Shown here one piece after another: positions 8,275 to 16,529 of a stretch of 27,446 bases of DNA. The position numbers and the translations under genes were made by a program. The stretch lies in contig JAKSAU010000694.1 of NCBI GenBank assembly GCA_022361535.1, positions 1-27,446 of the forward strand, read 5' to 3'. The notes beneath the pieces are model-generated. The model had not been told where the DNA came from. It saw only the letters and a list, made by a program, of their open reading frames with translations, and made no database searches. The number at the start of each line of letters is the position of its first letter. Positions within the stretch are counted from its first letter, which is position 1. Origin of the DNA: Desulfobacterales bacterium (GTDB taxonomy: Bacteria; Desulfobacterota; Desulfobacteria; Desulfobacterales; Desulfobacteraceae).

Positions 8275-8856
8275 ATGTCTGATTCAAAGTTTACATTAGT
8301 GGCGGGTCTGGGAAATCCGGGTAAAACGTATTCTCAGACCCGCCATAATATTGGGTTCATGGTGGTTGATTCCCTGGCATCCAGGATTGGTCAATCATTG
8401 AACAAAGAGAAATTCGATGCCGCCTTTGCCAAAACCAGGGCCAAAGGCAGGGATCTTTTTCTTGTCAAACCTCTTTCCTATATGAACCGTTCCGGTATTC
8501 CTATTCAAAAATTAGCGGCTTACTATAAAATCGATATGGGTGATATCATTGTGGTTCATGATGACATGGATCTGGCCTTTGGCAAGATTAAAATCGTCCA
8601 GGGCAGGGGACATGGTGGTCATAACGGTATCCGGTCAATTATTGATACGTTCGGCCGCAAGGAATGCATCCGTGTTCGGGTCGGTGTCGGGCACCCTGGC
8701 TCCGGTGGCGCCGTGACAGGTCACGTTTTGGGTAAGTTTACCCCTGATGAGCAGGCAGGTCTTGAACAGCTTATTGATGAGGCGGCAGATGCATGTCTGG
8801 CGATCATTGATAAGGGTGTGGTCAAGGCAATGAATGAAGTCAACTCCCGCAAGTAG
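8275..8856 (+). CDS. pth: Peptidyl-tRNA hydrolase
   Basis: Pth cleaves the ester bond of peptidyl-tRNA released from stalled ribosomes, recycling tRNA in the cytoplasm. The 193-residue length is typical. Family markers are VAGLGNPGKTYSQTRHNIGF with N14 and the catalytic H24, N71 in LSYMNRSG, VVHDDMDLAFGKIK with D96, and the GHGGHNGIRSI segment (112-122) with N117, then RVRVGVGHPG. The ATG at 8275 gives the expected N-terminus; its ribosome binding site is weak, which fits reading from the prs-rplY transcript. The gene is last in the cluster; T-rich DNA without a clear hairpin follows. Confidence 0.96.
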   Translation: MSDSKFTLVAGLGNPGKTYSQTRHNIGFMVVDSLASRIGQSLNKEKFDAAFAKTRAKGRDLFLVKPLSYMNRSGIPIQKLAAYYKIDMGDIIVVHDDMDLAFGKIKIVQGRGHGGHNGIRSIIDTFGRKECIRVRVGVGHPGSGGAVTGHVLGKFTPDEQAGLEQLIDEAADACLAIIDKGVVKAMNEVNSRK

Positions 8857-9064
8857 TTTTTACCTTTCCACATAGCTTCTTTTTTTGGTTTTCTCTTTTT
8901 TTCAAAATCGGTCTCAATTTTTTTTGACTGAATAGTCAATAAATTCAGCAAAACCTTGTCGTATAAAGCTATTCGTGAATTATTTTGTTGACAATATTGT
9001 GAAAATATGGTTCTCTGCCTGAGAATGGGCAACTTGTTTTTACACAAATTAAGGTGGGCTATCA
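8857..9064 (+). promoter_or_regulatory. AT-rich intergenic region upstream of carD with a small dyad
   Basis: After pth come several T-tracts (about 8876-8925) without an obvious stem. TTGACT-GAAT-AGTCAA (8924-8939) is a 6-bp inverted repeat. TTGACA at 8987-8992 looks like a -35 hexamer, but no good -10 lies at the proper distance (TATGGT is too close), so I do not claim a defined promoter. An AAGGTGGG at about 9050-9057 is the carD ribosome binding site. Confidence 0.35.
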
Positions 9065-9601
9065 ATGGGAGAACAATCCGGAAAGACCATGGCTAAGGAA
9101 AAAAGCAATTCAACCAAAAAAGAGTTCTCAAAGGGCGACCTAGCCGTTTATCCTGCACACGGTGTTGGCTACATCGAATCAATTGAAAGCCAGGAAATAA
9201 ACGGTGATACCATGAATTTCTATATGATGAAAATCGTTGAAAATGGTATGATGATAATGATTCCTACATCTAATGTGGAATCAGTAGGACTAAGGGAAGT
9301 AATTCCTGAAACAGAGGTGCCTGAAGTTTACAAAGTAATGCAGGAAAAGGCTCAAAGCAGCGACAACCAGACCTGGAACCGCAGATATAGAGAATATATG
9401 GACAAGATTAAAACCGGGTCCATTTATGATGTTGCAGAAGTTTTCAGAGACCTGTTCCAGTTAAAGCTCGAAAAAGACCTCTCCTTTGGCGAACGTAAAT
9501 TGCTGGATACAGCCCAGAACCTTTTGGTTCAAGAGCTTTCCATGGCAAAAGAAATTGATGAAAAAGCAATGATGAAAGAAATTGAGAATTTGTTCAGCTA
9601 A
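9065..9601 (+). CDS. CarD/CdnL-family RNA polymerase-binding transcription regulator
   Basis: CarD_CdnL_TRCF family proteins bind the RNA polymerase beta subunit and stabilise open complexes at many promoters, rRNA genes included. The 178 residues show the N-terminal RNAP-interacting domain (about 21-85) with FSKGDLAVYPAHGVGYIESI and the MIPTSNVESVGLREV strand, and a helical C-terminal domain (about 95-178) with WNRRYREYMDKIKTGS and SFGERKLLDTAQNLL. The start at 9065 has an AAGGTGGG seven bases upstream; an in-frame ATG at 9089 (MAKEKSN) is a possible alternative, since the first 20 residues are polar and outside the domain. The gene has its own terminator, so it is a single-gene unit or the end of a longer transcript from pth. 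Confidence 0.92.
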   Translation: MGEQSGKTMAKEKSNSTKKEFSKGDLAVYPAHGVGYIESIESQEINGDTMNFYMMKIVENGMMIMIPTSNVESVGLREVIPETEVPEVYKVMQEKAQSSDNQTWNRRYREYMDKIKTGSIYDVAEVFRDLFQLKLEKDLSFGERKLLDTAQNLLVQELSMAKEIDEKAMMKEIENLFS

Positions 9602-9627
9602 AATTATTTGAACAGATCGTAACAGGT

Positions 9628-9662
9628 AAACCGGCAGTCTTTATGGTCTGCCGGTTTTTTAT
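9628..9662 (+). terminator. Rho-independent terminator after carD
   Basis: AAACCGGCAG (9628-9637) pairs with CTGCCGGTTT (9648-9657) over a 10-base loop and runs into a T tract. rluD begins only a few bases after the tract. Confidence 0.88.
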
Positions 9663-9668
9663 TTGTAA

Positions 9669-10598
9669 ATGGTGCGTAAACTAAAAATTTCTTCTGAGCA
9701 TAGTGGTTTGAGGCTTGACCAGGTGGTATCCCAAGAGTGGACCCAGGTGTCAAGGAGCAGGGCTGCTTCCTTGATCAATCAAGGAGAAGTTCGTGTGGGC
9801 GATGTCTGCAAGCGTCCTGGTTACCGGGTGAAATCCGGAGAGACAGTCACTTATGATGCCAGTACGGATTTGCTTGTACCAGAGTTACCTGAACCTGAAA
9901 GAATACCTCTATCAATTTTGCATGAAGATGATCATATCCTGGTTCTGGATAAACCTGCAGGCCAGGTGGTTCACCCGGCTCCAGGCAACATGTCAGGCAC
10001 CTTGGTTAACGCATTGATGGCTTATGATCCCTGTTTTTGCGATTATAGTTGGGAGCCTCTGCGCCCTGGAATTGTCCACCGTCTGGACAAGGATACTTCC
10101 GGTTTGATTGTTGTGGCTAAGTCTCGGAGCAGTCTTAAATTTCTTCAAAAGGAGTTCAAACAACGCAGGGTTGAAAAACATTATCTTGCACTGGTTCAGG
10201 GAAATGAGACTCCCAAAACTGGTATGATAGAAAAGCCTATAGGCCGTCATCCCAAAAAACGAAAATTGATGACCATTCTTGAAAATGGGGGCAAACCTGC
10301 AAAGACTGGATTTCAGGTGCTTGAACAATTCAGCCATGGGGCCTTGATGGATGTAAGGCTTTATACTGGGCGGACACATCAGATCCGGGTTCATTTTTAT
10401 GAGTCAGGCTTACCGCTTCTTGGAGAACGGACTTATCAGGTACGACGTCATCGTAAGGGGTCCTCCATTGCTTCAAGGCAGATGCTCCACTCTTGGACGC
10501 TCTCTTTCCGTCACCCTTTCTCCGGTATACGGGTGGACTTTAAAGCGCCCATGCCGGAAGATTTTAATCAGGCGATTGAAAAACTCAAACAGTTGTAG
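9669..10598 (+). CDS. rluD: RluA/RluD-family 23S rRNA pseudouridine synthase
   Basis: The enzyme converts uridines to pseudouridine in large-subunit rRNA. The 309 residues hold an N-terminal S4 RNA-binding domain (about 13-65: LRLDQVVSQ, then SRAASLINQGEVRVG) and the catalytic domain (about 85-300) with the signature PGIVHRLDKDTSGLIVVAK, the catalytic Asp being D140, plus LYTGRTHQIRVHF. The S4 domain and length fit RluD best, but RluA and RluC relatives share the fold, so the exact target uridines are inferred. The ATG lies right after the carD terminator with no visible Shine-Dalgarno, so translation may start without a leader or weakly. The AlaX-like gene follows after 22 bases, probably in the same transcript. 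Confidence 0.9.
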   Translation: MVRKLKISSEHSGLRLDQVVSQEWTQVSRSRAASLINQGEVRVGDVCKRPGYRVKSGETVTYDASTDLLVPELPEPERIPLSILHEDDHILVLDKPAGQVVHPAPGNMSGTLVNALMAYDPCFCDYSWEPLRPGIVHRLDKDTSGLIVVAKSRSSLKFLQKEFKQRRVEKHYLALVQGNETPKTGMIEKPIGRHPKKRKLMTILENGGKPAKTGFQVLEQFSHGALMDVRLYTGRTHQIRVHFYESGLPLLGERTYQVRRHRKGSSIASRQMLHSWTLSFRHPFSGIRVDFKAPMPEDFNQAIEKLKQL

Positions 10599-10620
10599 CT
10601 CTTTCAAATAGGAAATTCTT

Positions 10621-11061
10621 ATGTCTCAATATCCCAGAATGCATTCGGCCGAACATTTGTTAAATCAGGCCATGGTCAGGAATTTTGGCTGTGGTCGCTG
10701 TTTTTCAGCCCATATCAATGCTAAAAAGTCCAAGTGTGACTATCACTTTGACCGGGCGTTGACACCTGACGAATTGGAGACGGTACAAGGTGAGGTTAAC
10801 AAAGTTATTGAAGCTGATTTACCTGTCAATATTGAGAATATGCCGCGGGATGAAGCCCAAAGGGCTTTCAATCTGGAACGTGTACCTGGAAAAGAGGATA
10901 TGACTCATTTCAGGGTGGTACGGATGGGAGATTATGATGCTTGTCCATGCATTGGGGAGCATGTTTCGTCAACTGGAGAAATCGGCCGGTTCAGAATTAC
11001 CACCGCAGGATTTGAAAACGGAGTTTTACGGATCAGATTTAAGCTTGGTAACGTATCCTGA
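10621..11061 (+). CDS. AlaX-like alanyl-tRNA editing domain protein (threonyl/alanyl-tRNA synthetase SAD)
   Basis: Free-standing relatives of the AlaRS editing domain hydrolyse mischarged Ser- or Gly-tRNA(Ala). This 146-residue protein carries the zinc and catalytic pattern of the SAD domain: H8-x3-H12 in MHSAEHLLNQ near the N-terminus and C110-x3-H114 in CPCIGEHVSSTGEIGRF, which corresponds to the AlaRS CGGTHVxxTGEIG segment. It lacks the N-terminal glycine-rich domain of larger AlaX forms, so it is a compact version. The ATG has an AGGAA about eight bases upstream. It follows rluD with a 22-base gap, both acting on translation. Substrate specificity cannot be read from the sequence. Confidence 0.85.
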   Translation: MSQYPRMHSAEHLLNQAMVRNFGCGRCFSAHINAKKSKCDYHFDRALTPDELETVQGEVNKVIEADLPVNIENMPRDEAQRAFNLERVPGKEDMTHFRVVRMGDYDACPCIGEHVSSTGEIGRFRITTAGFENGVLRIRFKLGNVS

Positions 11062-11158
11062 TACCTTTAAGTTTCATCTGGACTGATTGCAGGGCTATCG
11101 TAAATATTAATTCTCAAGATAAAACTCCGATTAGCCCTGGTAAGCAAGGATTCCACAT

Positions 11159-11247
11159 ATACAAAAACCGGCCCGTTTATTCTAAGAAGCGGCTGCCGAA
11201 TTTTTTCCAAAAATCCGCCTGATGCCGTCTTCTTAGATTAAACGAGC
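11159..11247. repeat. Long imperfect hairpin element, copy 1
   Basis: Bases 11170-11206 and 11209-11247 are imperfect inverted copies: the left arm contains CGTTTATTCTAAGAAG and the right arm CTTCTTAGATTAAACG, meeting at TTTTTT-CC-AAAAA. Bases 11159-11192 recur in reverse orientation at 24431-24464 with 33 of 34 identical. The stretch 11062-11439 has no gene; besides this element and the terminator at 11385-11420 I see only a weak AAAGG-CCTTT stem followed by T7 near 11314-11328. It could be a miniature inverted-repeat element or a mobile terminator. Read on the minus strand the left arm ends in GGTTTTTGTAT, like a terminator. Confidence 0.75.
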
Positions 11248-11384
11248 CTGAGTGCTCAAACGGCAACACCTTCATTTAAGGATGCTATCGACAATTGTTC
11301 TATCCGCCTTATAAAGGGGCCTTTTTTTGAGAACTTTTATAAATGTGTTAGCCCTGAGGCTGATTGTTTGGCGTATTGGAAAAG

Positions 11385-11420
11385 AAAAACCGGTGTACTA
11401 AGTACAGTACACCGGTTTTT
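11385..11420. terminator. Bidirectional terminator after fdhA
   Basis: AAAAACCGGTGTACT (11385-11399) pairs perfectly with AGTACACCGGTTTTT (11406-11420) over a 6-base loop. The 15-bp stem is flanked by A on the left and T on the right, so it works on both strands. It lies 20 bases beyond the fdhA stop and would also stop transcripts arriving from the AlaX-like gene. Confidence 0.92.
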
Positions 11421-11439
11421 TGTTTTATTCTGCTGTAAA

Positions 11440-14208
11440 TTAGGCCTTGGCGGCCTCGATATTAATAGCGCAGACTTTGAATTCCGGTATTTTGGCGGTT
11501 GGGTCAAGCTCTGCATTTGTCAGTTTATTGGCTGCAGCGTTGGCAAAATGGAAGGGGATGAAAATGGTCCCGTCCACAGCTTTATCTGAAACCTGGAGCT
11601 TGGCCTTAATTCTACCCCGTCTTGAGCAGACATTGACCATTTCTCCATTGCCTATACCAAGTTTTGTGGCATCTGCATCGGAGATTTCTACAAAACATTC
11701 CGGTGAAAGCATGTTCAATCCATCGGTCCGCATTGTCATGGTACCAGTGTGGTAGTGGTAAAGAACCCGGCCTGTGGTCAGGATGAACGGATAGCTATCA
11801 TCTGGCAGTTCTGCAGGCGGTACATGTTCAATCGCATGGAACATTCCTTTTCCCCTGGTAAACTGGGCTGTGTGCAAAATTGGGGTGCCAGGATGTTCCT
11901 GATCCGGGCAAGGCCAATGCAGTCCAAGCTTATCAATGCGTTCCCAGGTGATACCCCTATATGACGGGGTGACCGCTGAAATTTCTTTGAATATTTCATG
12001 GCTGTCTTCATAGGACATGTCGTATCCCATACGGGTCGCCACTTCGCAGAGTATTTCCCAGTCTTGTTTGGGTCCTTCAGGTGCATCCACAGCTTTTCTG
12101 ACCCGCTGAACCCGTCTTTCGGAATTGGTAAATGTCCCGTTCTTTTCCGCGAAACAGTAAGCAGGAAAAACCACATCAGCCATGGCTGTTGTTTCTGTTT
12201 CAAAAATATCCTGAACCACCAGGAAATCAAGATTGCCCAATGCTTTTTTGGCATGGTTCAGGTCCGGATCGGAAACCATTGGGTTCTCCCCGATAATGAA
12301 CAAGGATTTCATCTCGCCGTCATGGGCCTTTTGGAACATTTCCGTTGCAACAAGACCTGGATTCGGTGACATACCGGTCACTTTCCATGCTTCTTCATAA
12401 CTTGCTCTTGCATCGTCATTGTTCACGGGTTGGTAGGCTGTGAATACATTGGGAAGGCCTCCCATGTCACAGGCACCCTGTACGTTGTTCTGGCCGCGCA
12501 GCGGGTTTACACCGCCGCCGCGTTTCCCCAAATGCCCGCAGAGCATGGACAGGTTTGCAAGGGATTTTACATTGTCGGTACCGCTGGTGTGCTGGGTGAT
12601 ACCCATACAATAACAGATTGAGGCAGCTCCGGCCTTGGCAAATTCCCTTGCCACTTCACGTAAATCATCGGCTGGGATGCCGGTAAGTTCTTCTACATAT
12701 TCCGGGGTGTATTTTTCAATGACTGCTTTTGTTTCTTCGAAATTCTCACAGCGTTCATCAATAAACTTTTGATCCTGCAGGCCTTCGGTGATGATAACGT
12801 TCATCAGGCCGTTAATCCAGGCAATATCCATACCCGGTATCGGGCGCAACCATTTCTCAGAATGATCGGCCAGCTTTACCCTGCGGGGATCAATAAGATA
12901 TATTTTTTTGCCTTGGAGTACTGCCCGTTTCATAAATGACGACAGGACAGGATGATTTTCAGTTGTATTGGATCCTGTAACCAGGATCACGTCGGATTCT
13001 TCAATATCAGCGATAGTGTTTGTCATTGCACCACTTCCAAATGCTGCAGCCAGACCGGCTACGGTGGAGCTATGTCACAATCGGGCACAATGGTCGATAT
13101 TGTTTGTTTTCAATACCCCCCTTGTGAATTTCATGGCTATATAGTTATCTTCGTTGGTGACCCGGGCCGAAGTGAGCAAGCCCATAGTGTCTGCACCGTG
13201 TTCTTTTTGAATAGAAGAAAACTTTGAGGCTACAAGATCCAGGGCCTCATCCCACGATGCTGGCACTTGTTTGCCGTCTTTTTTAATCAGGGGGGTTGTC
13301 AAACGATCCGGAGAGGAAACAAAGTCGAATCCATACCTACCTTTTACGCAAAGGCTTGCGTTATTCGGAGGCAGATCCGGATCTGCGCCGTCGATTTTAA
13401 CGATTTCATTGTCCTGGACAAAAACATCCATCTGGCAACCCACACCGCAGAAAGCACATGTGGTGCGTACTACTTTTGTAGGCTTGAACCGGTCGTCTCT
13501 GAACTCACGGTCCGGGATCAGGGCGCCAACCGGACATGCCTGAACGCATTCACCGCAGAATACGCAGTCAGAATCTTTAAGGTGGGCGTCATCCCCTGCA
13601 ATGATTTTCATTTCCTCGCCGTGGTAACCAAACTCAATGGCATTGTTGACCTGGATCTCACGACAGGCTTTGATACAGCGGCCACACAGGATACACCTGG
13701 AAAAATCCCTTATAATAAAGGGGTTGGCCCGCTCGGTTTCATAGCTGACAGGCAGTTGCGTCAGGTGCCGGGTTTCAACCTGGTACCGGTAAGCCAGGTC
13801 CTGGAGTTCACAATCACCCCATACCGGGCAAAGGTCCTGTTTACCGTCAGCAGCCAAGACATCCATCTGGAAATCTGTCCAGTCCACGGTGTCCATGATG
13901 CGGATGGCACAGTTGTGGTTTCCGGTGGCAAGCATTGCTGAAAGGATCTCTTTTCTGGCTTCCACAACTTTAGGGGATTCTGATTGAATCACCATTCCTG
14001 CCTTTGCCTCAGTAATACAGGCTTCAACTAAATCTTCATGTCCCTGGATTTCCACCACGCAAAGACTACAGGTGTTTGTCGGCATGGTGTGTTTAAGGTG
14101 ACAAAGAGTAGGAATGTCAATATTGTTTCGGGTGGCGACATCAAGTATGGTCTCGCCGGGTTGGAATTCAAGTTGGTTCTCGTTGAGCGTTATAATATGC
14201 GTATCCAT
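11440..14208 (-). CDS. fdhA: Selenocysteine-containing formate dehydrogenase, catalytic subunit with NuoG-like N-terminus
   Basis: One 922-residue gene read through an in-frame TGA at 13075-13077, which is selenocysteine 378: the context is DHCARL-U-HSSTVAGLAAAFGSG, exactly the active-site Cys/Sec position of formate dehydrogenases. The enzyme interconverts formate and CO2 at a Mo/W bis-MGD centre. Domain order: NuoG-like [2Fe-2S] domain (C36, C47, C50, C64), a region with C100, C127 and C133, two [4Fe-4S] ferredoxin motifs (C172-C182 and C215-C225), the [4Fe-4S] of the catalytic domain (C251, C254, C258, C287), U378-H379, and the C-terminal molydopterin-binding domain ending near residue 915. 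No signal peptide or Tat motif is seen, so it is cytoplasmic. A GGGG at about 14213-14217 precedes the ATG. No FdhB-like subunit is adjacent; the divergent RnfB-GltD gene is the nearest redox partner. The internal ATG at 13026 is not a gene start. Confidence 0.95.
13036..13077 (-). promoter_or_regulatory. Bacterial SECIS element and Sec-UGA codon in fdhA
   Basis: On the minus strand TGA (13077-13075) is followed by 18 bases and then AGCC-GGTCT-GGCT (13060-13048): a stem capped by the GGTCT loop that SelB recognises. The upper helix extends to GTAGCC/GGCTGC (six pairs with one G-U), and TCCA (13068-13065) can pair with TGGA (13039-13036) below. The 18-base distance from UGA to the GGUCU loop is the same as I recall for Escherichia coli fdhF. 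Confidence 0.92.
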
Positions 14209-14254
14209 AGGCTGGTCCCCATAGCTTATTTTTATAATCTCACTTGCTGACCCT

Positions 14255-14297
14255 GAACATTGTTCTGTTACCTACCGTATCAGTCGGTTATTGTCAA
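14255..14297 (-). promoter_or_regulatory. Candidate fdhA promoter with small dyad
   Basis: On the minus strand TTGACA (14297-14292) and TAGGTA (14274-14269) stand 17 bases apart, a fair sigma-70 match. GAACA-T-TGTTC (14255-14265) just downstream is a short perfect dyad near the predicted start and could be an operator. Confidence 0.5.
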
Positions 14298-14326
14298 TGT
14301 GAGGACTAAATAATTTATGGAATCGG

Positions 14327-14356
14327 TTGACATTTCAGCATCCTTAAGCCTATACA
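14327..14356 (+). promoter_or_regulatory. Candidate promoter of the RnfB-GltD gene
   Basis: TTGACA (14327-14332) and TATACA (14351-14356) stand 18 bases apart, about 65 bases before the ATG at 14421. It diverges from the fdhA promoter candidate, the two -35 boxes being about 30 bases apart. Confidence 0.65.
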
Positions 14357-14420
14357 GAAATGGATTATTTTGGGTGATATAACCGGTAGGACAATACTGA
14401 CACCATAAGGACATGATATA

Positions 14421-16472
14421 ATGTTGCAATCAATCTTGATGATGGGTGGTTTGGGAGTTGCGATCGGTACAGCGCTGGTGATCGCTTCAAAAGCGTTTTA
14501 CGTATATGAAGATCCAAAAGTAGTTGCCATTGATGATGCGCTGCCCGGTGCAAACTGCGGCGGATGCGGCTTTGCAGGTTGTGCGTCTGCAGCAGAGGCC
14601 ATTGCTTCCGGAAAAGCTGAGGCCAATACATGTGTGGCAGCAGGTGAAGATGTGGCAATTGCCATAGCCGAAATCATGGGCGTTTCTTTGAGTGACAAGG
14701 AACCGGAATTTGCAGGTCCCGGATGCCACTACGGTAATGAAGATGCAGATCTTACCTATATATATAAGGGCCTGCAGGATTGCCGGGCAGCTGCCATGCT
14801 TATGGGCGGGATGAAGGTTTGCCGTATCGGTTGCCTGGGGCTTGGCACCTGTGTAACTGCCTGCAAATTCGATGCACTTACAATCGGTGAGGATCACCTG
14901 CCCAAGGTTGATCATGAAAAATGTACGGGATGCGGGGCCTGTGAAAGCATCTGTCCAAAAAATATTATCCGCCTTACCTCTTCAAGCCGCAGGATCATGC
15001 GCGAATATACCAAAGATGAATGTACGACACCCTGCCAAAGGGCTTGTCCTTCAGGTCTTGATATTAAGGAATATGTTCGGTTGATCAAAGAAGGCGATTA
15101 TGAAGGATCTCTTCAGGTAATCAAGGAAAGAATGCCTTTCCCAACTGTGATTTCCAGGATCTGCCCGGCGTTGTGTGAATTTGACTGTCGCCGTTTAATC
15201 CAGGATGAATCCGTGGGTATCAACCATTTAAAACGCTTTGTCTGTGACTATGAAATGAACCAGGATAAGCGTATCCAGCCGTATTGCGCCCCTGATTCAG
15301 AAAAAAGAATCGCCGTTGTCGGCGGCGGTGTGGAAGGGCTTTCTGCAGCATATTTTTCCAAACGGCTGGGCCATGGTGCAACAGTATTTGAGGGAACTGA
15401 CCAGTTTGGCGGTATCCTCAGAAAAGCGATTTCACGTGAACGACTTTCCATGGATGTATTAGACTGGGATGTCCAGGGTATTGCTGACTTGGGCGTTGAG
15501 CTGAAAACCAGTCAAAAAGCAGGGGAAGATTTTACGATACCCGGTTTGCTGAAAGAAGGGTATGATGCCGTTTTTACAGCAACAGGCGGTTGGGATTCAC
15601 GATTGGCCAACAATGATGTGGGAACCGCAGCTAACGTTTTCCCCGGCACTTGGCTGCTCATTGACCTTCTTCGCAGCAAAGAGGATGCGTCTATTAAGGT
15701 AGACAGTGGTGATACAGTTGTTATTGCCGGTGGCGGTATTCGCCTGCCTGACGCCGTAGAAATCCTCAAAGCCAACGGAGCCAAGAGAATTTTGGTTATT
15801 TCCAGAAAAGACCCCAAGGATTCTTCATTTGATAAAATTGGTATTGATTCATTGGCAGAGGCTGGAGCAACGATTCTTTACAATACCGGAATCACTCGAA
15901 TTACAGGCGAAGAGGACCAACTAACCGGTATTGAGTATATAGAGCTTGACACTGGTGTGAAACATGTTATTGATACAAATACCCTCATTATAGGGTCGGG
16001 GCGTTTTCCTGAACTGGCTTTCGTTCCTGTAAAAACTGATGAGGAAAATGAAGAAGAAACTGAACAGGTGGATAGCGACTCTGCTATGCCACTGATATGG
16101 GAAGGTGTTGAACTGCAGAAAAAACCGGAATCTAACAGGGAGCTGGGTCTGTTATCCCGCCAGGACGTTATTTCCGAATATCCGTCGGCAGTAGCGGCCA
16201 TAAATGGCGGACGGCGGGCAGCAACCCTGATGCACCATCTCATGTATGATATTGAATTACAGGATACGGACACTATGATTGCGGAGCATTCAGTAGTACA
16301 GGATGTCCGGTCCTTAAACCAGGTTGTCCCATCTGCCCGGAACATCCTTGAGATTACCCCTCCTGGTAAAGAGAGAAAAGAACGGTTTTCAACCGGTTTC
16401 TCCACCGATACGGCAGCGCAGGAAGCAAACAGGTGTCTGCGTTGCGGGCTGGTCTGCTACGAGAAGGTATGA
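14421..16472 (+). CDS. RnfB-like ferredoxin fused to GltD/NfnB-like FAD oxidoreductase
   Basis: The 683-residue protein begins like RnfB: a membrane helix (about 4-24), the CGGCGFAGC cluster domain (C46, C49, C54, C71) and two [4Fe-4S] motifs (C134-C148 with CLGLGTC, and C168-C178 CTGCGACESICP). It continues as a glutamate-synthase-small-subunit-like module: cluster cysteines C201, C205, C209, C248, C252, C256; an FAD-binding site VVGGGVEG (299-306); and a second Rossmann site VIAGGGIRLPDA (434-445). That second motif differs from the usual GGGNVAMD, so NAD(P) binding may be altered. An acidic linker (about 549-565) and a C-terminal CLRCGLVC follow. It probably moves electrons between ferredoxin-like carriers at the membrane and a flavin or pyridine nucleotide. 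No other rnf genes are present here. An AAGGA lies nine to thirteen bases upstream of the ATG. Divergence from fdhA suggests it handles formate electrons; this is inference. Confidence 0.88.
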   Translation: MLQSILMMGGLGVAIGTALVIASKAFYVYEDPKVVAIDDALPGANCGGCGFAGCASAAEAIASGKAEANTCVAAGEDVAIAIAEIMGVSLSDKEPEFAGPGCHYGNEDADLTYIYKGLQDCRAAAMLMGGMKVCRIGCLGLGTCVTACKFDALTIGEDHLPKVDHEKCTGCGACESICPKNIIRLTSSSRRIMREYTKDECTTPCQRACPSGLDIKEYVRLIKEGDYEGSLQVIKERMPFPTVISRICPALCEFDCRRLIQDESVGINHLKRFVCDYEMNQDKRIQPYCAPDSEKRIAVVGGGVEGLSAAYFSKRLGHGATVFEGTDQFGGILRKAISRERLSMDVLDWDVQGIADLGVELKTSQKAGEDFTIPGLLKEGYDAVFTATGGWDSRLANNDVGTAANVFPGTWLLIDLLRSKEDASIKVDSGDTVVIAGGGIRLPDAVEILKANGAKRILVISRKDPKDSSFDKIGIDSLAEAGATILYNTGITRITGEEDQLTGIEYIELDTGVKHVIDTNTLIIGSGRFPELAFVPVKTDEENEEETEQVDSDSAMPLIWEGVELQKKPESNRELGLLSRQDVISEYPSAVAAINGGRRAATLMHHLMYDIELQDTDTMIAEHSVVQDVRSLNQVVPSARNILEITPPGKERKERFSTGFSTDTAAQEANRCLRCGLVCYEKV

Positions 16473-16529
16473 TTCAGGAGTATGTGCATGGCGCGGCGAC
16501 CTATGAAGCAGTTTTATTGAGATGCATAT

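Noticed and set aside
8987..9011. TTGACA as carD promoter
   Set aside because: The nearest -10-like hexamer (TATGGT) is only 12 bases away, and none fits at 16-18 bases.
13075..13077. TGA as a true stop or a pseudogene break in fdhA
   Set aside because: The codon is at the catalytic Sec position, the frame continues with conserved sequence, and a SECIS hairpin follows at the right distance.
13267..13941. A 224-residue open frame on the + strand
   Set aside because: It lies wholly antisense to the iron-sulfur region of fdhA, has no ribosome binding site of note and encodes nothing recognisable.
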